Origin: UBA4644 sp964541085
Lineage (GTDB): Bacteria; Bacillota; Clostridia; Oscillospirales; Butyricicoccaceae
Assembly: GCA_964541085.1 (NCBI GenBank)
Contig: CAZIPA010000017.1
Coordinates: 1 to 42,960, forward strand
Reading direction: 5' to 3'
DNA: 42,960 nt
Part shown: positions 40,348 through 42,960 of the stretch, one piece after another
Layout: every line of letters starts with the position of its first letter
Position numbering within the stretch: the first letter of the stretch is position 1
Program-made: the position numbers and the translations under genes
The notes under the pieces: model-generated
Database searches by the model: none
The model's input: the letters and a program-made list of their open reading frames with translations, nothing else
What the model was told of the DNA's origin: nothing

Positions 40348-41880
40348 TTGAACATTCCCTGGCGCAAGCTGAAGGAAAAGCTCACAGAGGCCATGCAGGC
40401 GGTGCTCCCCATCATCGGCATCGTGCTGGTGCTGTGCTTTTCCATCGCACCCATTTCTCCCAGCATTCTGCTGAGCTTTTTGCTGGGTGCCGTGATGATT
40501 ATCCTCGGCATCATGTTTTTCACCCTGGGCGCGGAAACCTCCATGACTCCCATGGGAACCCGCACCGGTGCGGAAATCACCCGCAGCCGCAAGCTGTGGC
40601 TCATTGTGGTGCTGGGCTTTATTCTGGGCTTTATCATCACCATCTCCGAGCCGGATCTGCAGGTGCTGGCCCAGCAGGTGCCCTCTATCCCCAATCAGAC
40701 CCTGATCTATGCCGTGGCGGCAGGCGTGGGCCTGTTTCTGGTGGTGGCGCTGCTGCGTATGCTGTTCGGCATTCCGCTGCCCCATCTGCTGGTGGGCTTT
40801 TACGCGGTGGTATTTCTGCTGACGCTGTTTGTGCCGGAGAGCTTTCTGGCGGTGGCCTTTGACTCCGGCGGCGTGACCACCGGCCCCATGACCGTACCCT
40901 TTATCATGGCGCTGGGCGTGGGTGTCTGTGCCATCCGAAGCGACCGGCACGCAGCCTCCGACAGCTTTGGTCTGGTGGCCCTGTGCTCCATCGGCCCCAT
41001 TCTGGCGGTGATGATTCTGGGCATCGTGTACGAGCCCTCCGCCGCGGACTATGTGGCCCCTGTGCTGCCGGATGTGTCCAACTCTGTGGAGCTGTGGCGA
41101 CTGTTCAGCGAGGAGCTGCCGGCCTATCTCAAGGAGATCGCCATTTCTCTGGCACCCATTATGGCCTTTTTCGGCCTTTTGCAGGTCATCTCTCTGAAAA
41201 TGCCCTGGCGCAATCTGCGGAAGATCGTGGTGGGTCTGGTCTATACTTATATCGGTCTGGTGCTGTTCCTGACGGGTGCCAATGTGGGCTTTATGCCGGC
41301 GGGCAATTATCTGGGACAGCAGATGGCCGCGCTGCCCTATAACTGGATCATCATTCCCATCGGAATGCTCATCGGCTTCTTTATCGTCAAGGCCGAGCCG
41401 GCGGTGTATGTGCTGAACAAGCAGGTGGAAGAAATCACCGACGGCGCGATTTCCGCCTCTGCCATGGGCGCTGCGTTGTCCATCGGCGTGGCGGTGTCCG
41501 TGGGTCTGGCCATGCTGCGGGTGCTGACGGGAATTTCCATCCTGTGGATGATTATTCCCGGCTATGGAATCGCACTGGGACTGTCCTTCTTCGTGCCGAA
41601 AATCTTTACGGCCATTGCCTTCGACTCCGGTGGAGTGGCTTCCGGCCCCATGACGGCTACCTTCCTGCTGCCCTTCGCCCAGGGAGCCTGTATCGCCGTG
41701 GGCGGCAATATCGTTACCGATGCCTTTGGCGTGGTGGCGATGGTGGCCATGACACCGTTGATTACCATTCAGATTCTGGGACTGGTCTATCAGCTGAAAT
41801 CCAGGCGGGCCCAGAAGCAGGTGCTTACGCCGGAGGAAAGCTTTGCGCTGCTGGCGGAAGATGCCATTATTGAACTGTAA
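40348..41880 (+). CDS. DUF1538 family multi-pass membrane protein, likely transporter
   Basis: A 510-residue membrane protein of the DUF1538 family with about 12-14 hydrophobic segments. The two halves are duplicates: the first carries AFDSGGVTTGPMTVPFIMAL and the second AFDSGGVASGPMTATFLLPF, each in a pore-like position, and each half also has a LGAETSMTP/AEPAVYVLNKQ-type loop. It likely carries an ion or small solute; the cargo is unknown. The start codon is TTG at 40348, with AAAGGCGG eight bases upstream. A PII-like gene begins 20 bases after its stop on the same transcript, suggesting that the PII protein gates this transporter, as GlnK does AmtB. Confidence 0.88.
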   Translation: MNIPWRKLKEKLTEAMQAVLPIIGIVLVLCFSIAPISPSILLSFLLGAVMIILGIMFFTLGAETSMTPMGTRTGAEITRSRKLWLIVVLGFILGFIITISEPDLQVLAQQVPSIPNQTLIYAVAAGVGLFLVVALLRMLFGIPLPHLLVGFYAVVFLLTLFVPESFLAVAFDSGGVTTGPMTVPFIMALGVGVCAIRSDRHAASDSFGLVALCSIGPILAVMILGIVYEPSAADYVAPVLPDVSNSVELWRLFSEELPAYLKEIAISLAPIMAFFGLLQVISLKMPWRNLRKIVVGLVYTYIGLVLFLTGANVGFMPAGNYLGQQMAALPYNWIIIPIGMLIGFFIVKAEPAVYVLNKQVEEITDGAISASAMGAALSIGVAVSVGLAMLRVLTGISILWMIIPGYGIALGLSFFVPKIFTAIAFDSGGVASGPMTATFLLPFAQGACIAVGGNIVTDAFGVVAMVAMTPLITIQILGLVYQLKSRRAQKQVLTPEESFALLAEDAIIEL

Positions 41881-41900
41881 GCGGGAAAGGGAGGCTTGCC

Positions 41901-42584
41901 ATGAATGAGCTTTATATGCTGGTGACCATCACCAACCGCAACACCACCAAACGGTTTATTTCCCTGTATGAGAGCTTTGGGGTGAATGTGACCTTCAGCA
42001 CCGTGGGCTCCGGTACCGCCGGAAGCGAGCTGCTGGAGACCTTTGGACTGGAGCGCACGGAAAAGGCCGTGATCTTCGCCATTATCACCGACATCACCTG
42101 GAAGGAAGTCAAGCGGGGACTGGAGCGGCGGCTGAACATTGATGTGCCGGGAACGGGCGTGGCTTTCACCGTTCCCCTGAGCAGTATCGGCGGCAAAAAT
42201 GTGCTGAATTATCTGACGGAAAGCCAAAACTTTGTGATCGGGGAGGAATCCACCTTGAAGGATACCAAGTATGAGCTGCTGGTGCTGGTGGGCAATCAGG
42301 GCTACAGCAACCAGATTATGGACGCGGCCCGGGAGCAGGGCGCAGGCGGCGGCACCGTCATCCATGCCAAGGGCACCGGTGCGTCCAGTGCGGCGAAGTT
42401 TCTGGGCACCTCGCTGGTGAACGAAAAGGAAATGGTCTTTATCGTGGTGCGCAGCGAGCAGAAGGCCGCCATCATGCGGGCTGTGATGGATCAGGCGGGA
42501 CTGAAGACCAAGGCCCAGGCCATCGCATTCTCTCTGCCGGTGAACGCCGTGGCGGGAATGCGCCTGCTGGAGCAGGAGGACTAA
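41901..42584 (+). CDS. Tandem PII-like (P-II family nitrogen regulator) signalling protein
   Basis: A 227-residue protein with two PII-like ferredoxin-fold units: about residues 1-100 (YMLVTITNRNTTKRFISLYESFG ... FAIITDITWKEVKRGL) and 122-225 (YELLVLVGNQGYSNQIMDAAREQGAGGGTVIHAKGTG ... MVFIVVRSEQKAAIMRAVMDQAG). The second half keeps the GAGGGTVIHAKGTG glycine-rich turn that starts the T-loop in PII proteins; the first half is more degenerate. Canonical PII proteins are single 112-residue units, so the duplication is notable. AAGGGAGG lies six bases before the ATG. It is coexpressed with the DUF1538 membrane protein and probably regulates it in response to a nucleotide or other small ligand. 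Confidence 0.85.
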   Translation: MNELYMLVTITNRNTTKRFISLYESFGVNVTFSTVGSGTAGSELLETFGLERTEKAVIFAIITDITWKEVKRGLERRLNIDVPGTGVAFTVPLSSIGGKNVLNYLTESQNFVIGEESTLKDTKYELLVLVGNQGYSNQIMDAAREQGAGGGTVIHAKGTGASSAAKFLGTSLVNEKEMVFIVVRSEQKAAIMRAVMDQAGLKTKAQAIAFSLPVNAVAGMRLLEQED

Positions 42585-42649
42585 ACCGGCAAATTGCCCC
42601 GGCGGGCGAAAAAAGAGAAAGACTGTCGAAGGCTTTTTGAAAAAAGGTC

Positions 42650-42678
42650 TTGACAGAAGGGCTGCTCTGTGGTATGCT
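42650..42678 (+). promoter_or_regulatory. Promoter of the tRNA gene
   Basis: Perfect TTGACA (42650-42655), a 17-bp spacer and TATGCT (42673-42678), placing the start of transcription close to the mature tRNA 5' end. Confidence 0.8.
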
Positions 42679-42684
42679 TATCAA

Positions 42685-42762
<78 letters not shown>

Positions 42763-42793
42763 TGTTGTGCTGACAAAATAGATGCCAGCGTCG

Positions 42794-42828
42794 AAAGTCC
42801 AGAAACCGCAACGGTTTCTGGACTTTTT
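42794..42828 (+). terminator. Terminator of the tRNA gene
   Basis: Perfect 15-bp stem (42794-42808 with 42812-42826) and a 3-base loop, running into TTTTT. One of the strongest terminators in the window. Confidence 0.95.
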
Positions 42829-42917
42829 CGTATCCAAAAACAGGTGTGAAAATTTTGGATGCCAATCCCTAAAAAAGAGTGTTGGACAGGACTTGAACTA
42901 AATCATCAAGCTTTTAC

Positions 42918-42959
42918 GGGCAGATTTTGCGATTTATTTCGCAAGGTCTGCCCTTTTTT
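42918..42959 (+). terminator. Terminator at the right edge of the window
   Basis: Stem GGGCAGA / TCTGCCC (42918-42924 with 42947-42953) with an inner TTGCGA/TCGCAA pairing, then TTTTTT. It faces right although no reading frame lies between it and the tRNA terminator. Confidence 0.8.
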
Positions 42960-42960
42960 C

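Noticed and set aside
42865..42917. A second tRNA or att site after the tRNA-fMet terminator
   Set aside because: A short TTCAAGTCC-like stretch on the minus strand looks like a T-loop, but no acceptor or anticodon stem can be formed and no repeat of the tRNA 3' end was found.

Overview
The window reads as part of the chromosome of a gut-type Clostridia (Bacillota), most likely an Oscillospiraceae/Ruminococcaceae relative. The reasons are a GC-rich genome with strong GGAGG ribosome binding sites and consensus sigma-A promoters, an NfnAB-type ferredoxin/NADPH gene pair, a surface protein with three S-layer homology (SLH) domains, a NCS2 purine permease, and an intergenic palindromic repeat of the kind common in gut Clostridia. 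Genus cannot be settled from the sequence. Genes are tightly packed on both strands with clear terminators. No rRNA, CRISPR array or transposase was seen.

Layout. 1-6.2 kb: the 3' end of a glycine C-acetyltransferase gene, a small XRE regulator, a DUF5131 radical-SAM-like protein with asnA, a divergent purine-salvage pair (phosphoribosyltransferase and NCS2 permease), and a lower-GC Fe-S protein gene broken by a one-base A-run deletion. 6.2-11.4 kb: proS, secG, then an operon of split transketolase (two subunits) plus malic enzyme, and a small double-CxxC protein. 11.4-15.8 kb: an accessory island with an orphan phage portal/scaffold gene pair behind a short tandem repeat, a MATE exporter, a candidate small RNA with a perfect-consensus promoter, an orphan alanine-rich protein, and a 212-bp block made almost entirely of hairpins. 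15.8-18.3 kb: an M42 aminopeptidase and a winged-helix regulator with its own promoter and two palindromes at its start site.

18.5-27.7 kb holds one leftward operon: a dipeptide/oligopeptide-type ABC importer (binding lipoprotein, two permeases, two ATPases) followed by a metal amidohydrolase, a C39-like cysteine-protease-fold protein, a C45 N-terminal-nucleophile hydrolase and a small PQ-loop-like membrane protein. This looks like an uptake-and-hydrolysis system for an amide or N-acyl-peptide substrate that cannot be named from sequence, and it is the best candidate for an undescribed pathway here. 28.1-36.7 kb: a YibE/F membrane protein and a very large secreted, SLH-anchored protein with a CehA/McbA-type PHP metallohydrolase core. 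36.9-39.1 kb: NfnB and NfnA, followed upstream by an intergenic repeat cluster. 39.6-42.6 kb: a small export protein, then a DUF1538 membrane protein paired with a double PII-like signalling protein. The window ends with an initiator tRNA-Met gene that has one extra base in its T-arm.

Spacing points to several transcription units, and most have a recognisable promoter with 16-17 bp spacing and a hairpin terminator. All functional calls are from motif recognition by eye; no database search was run.
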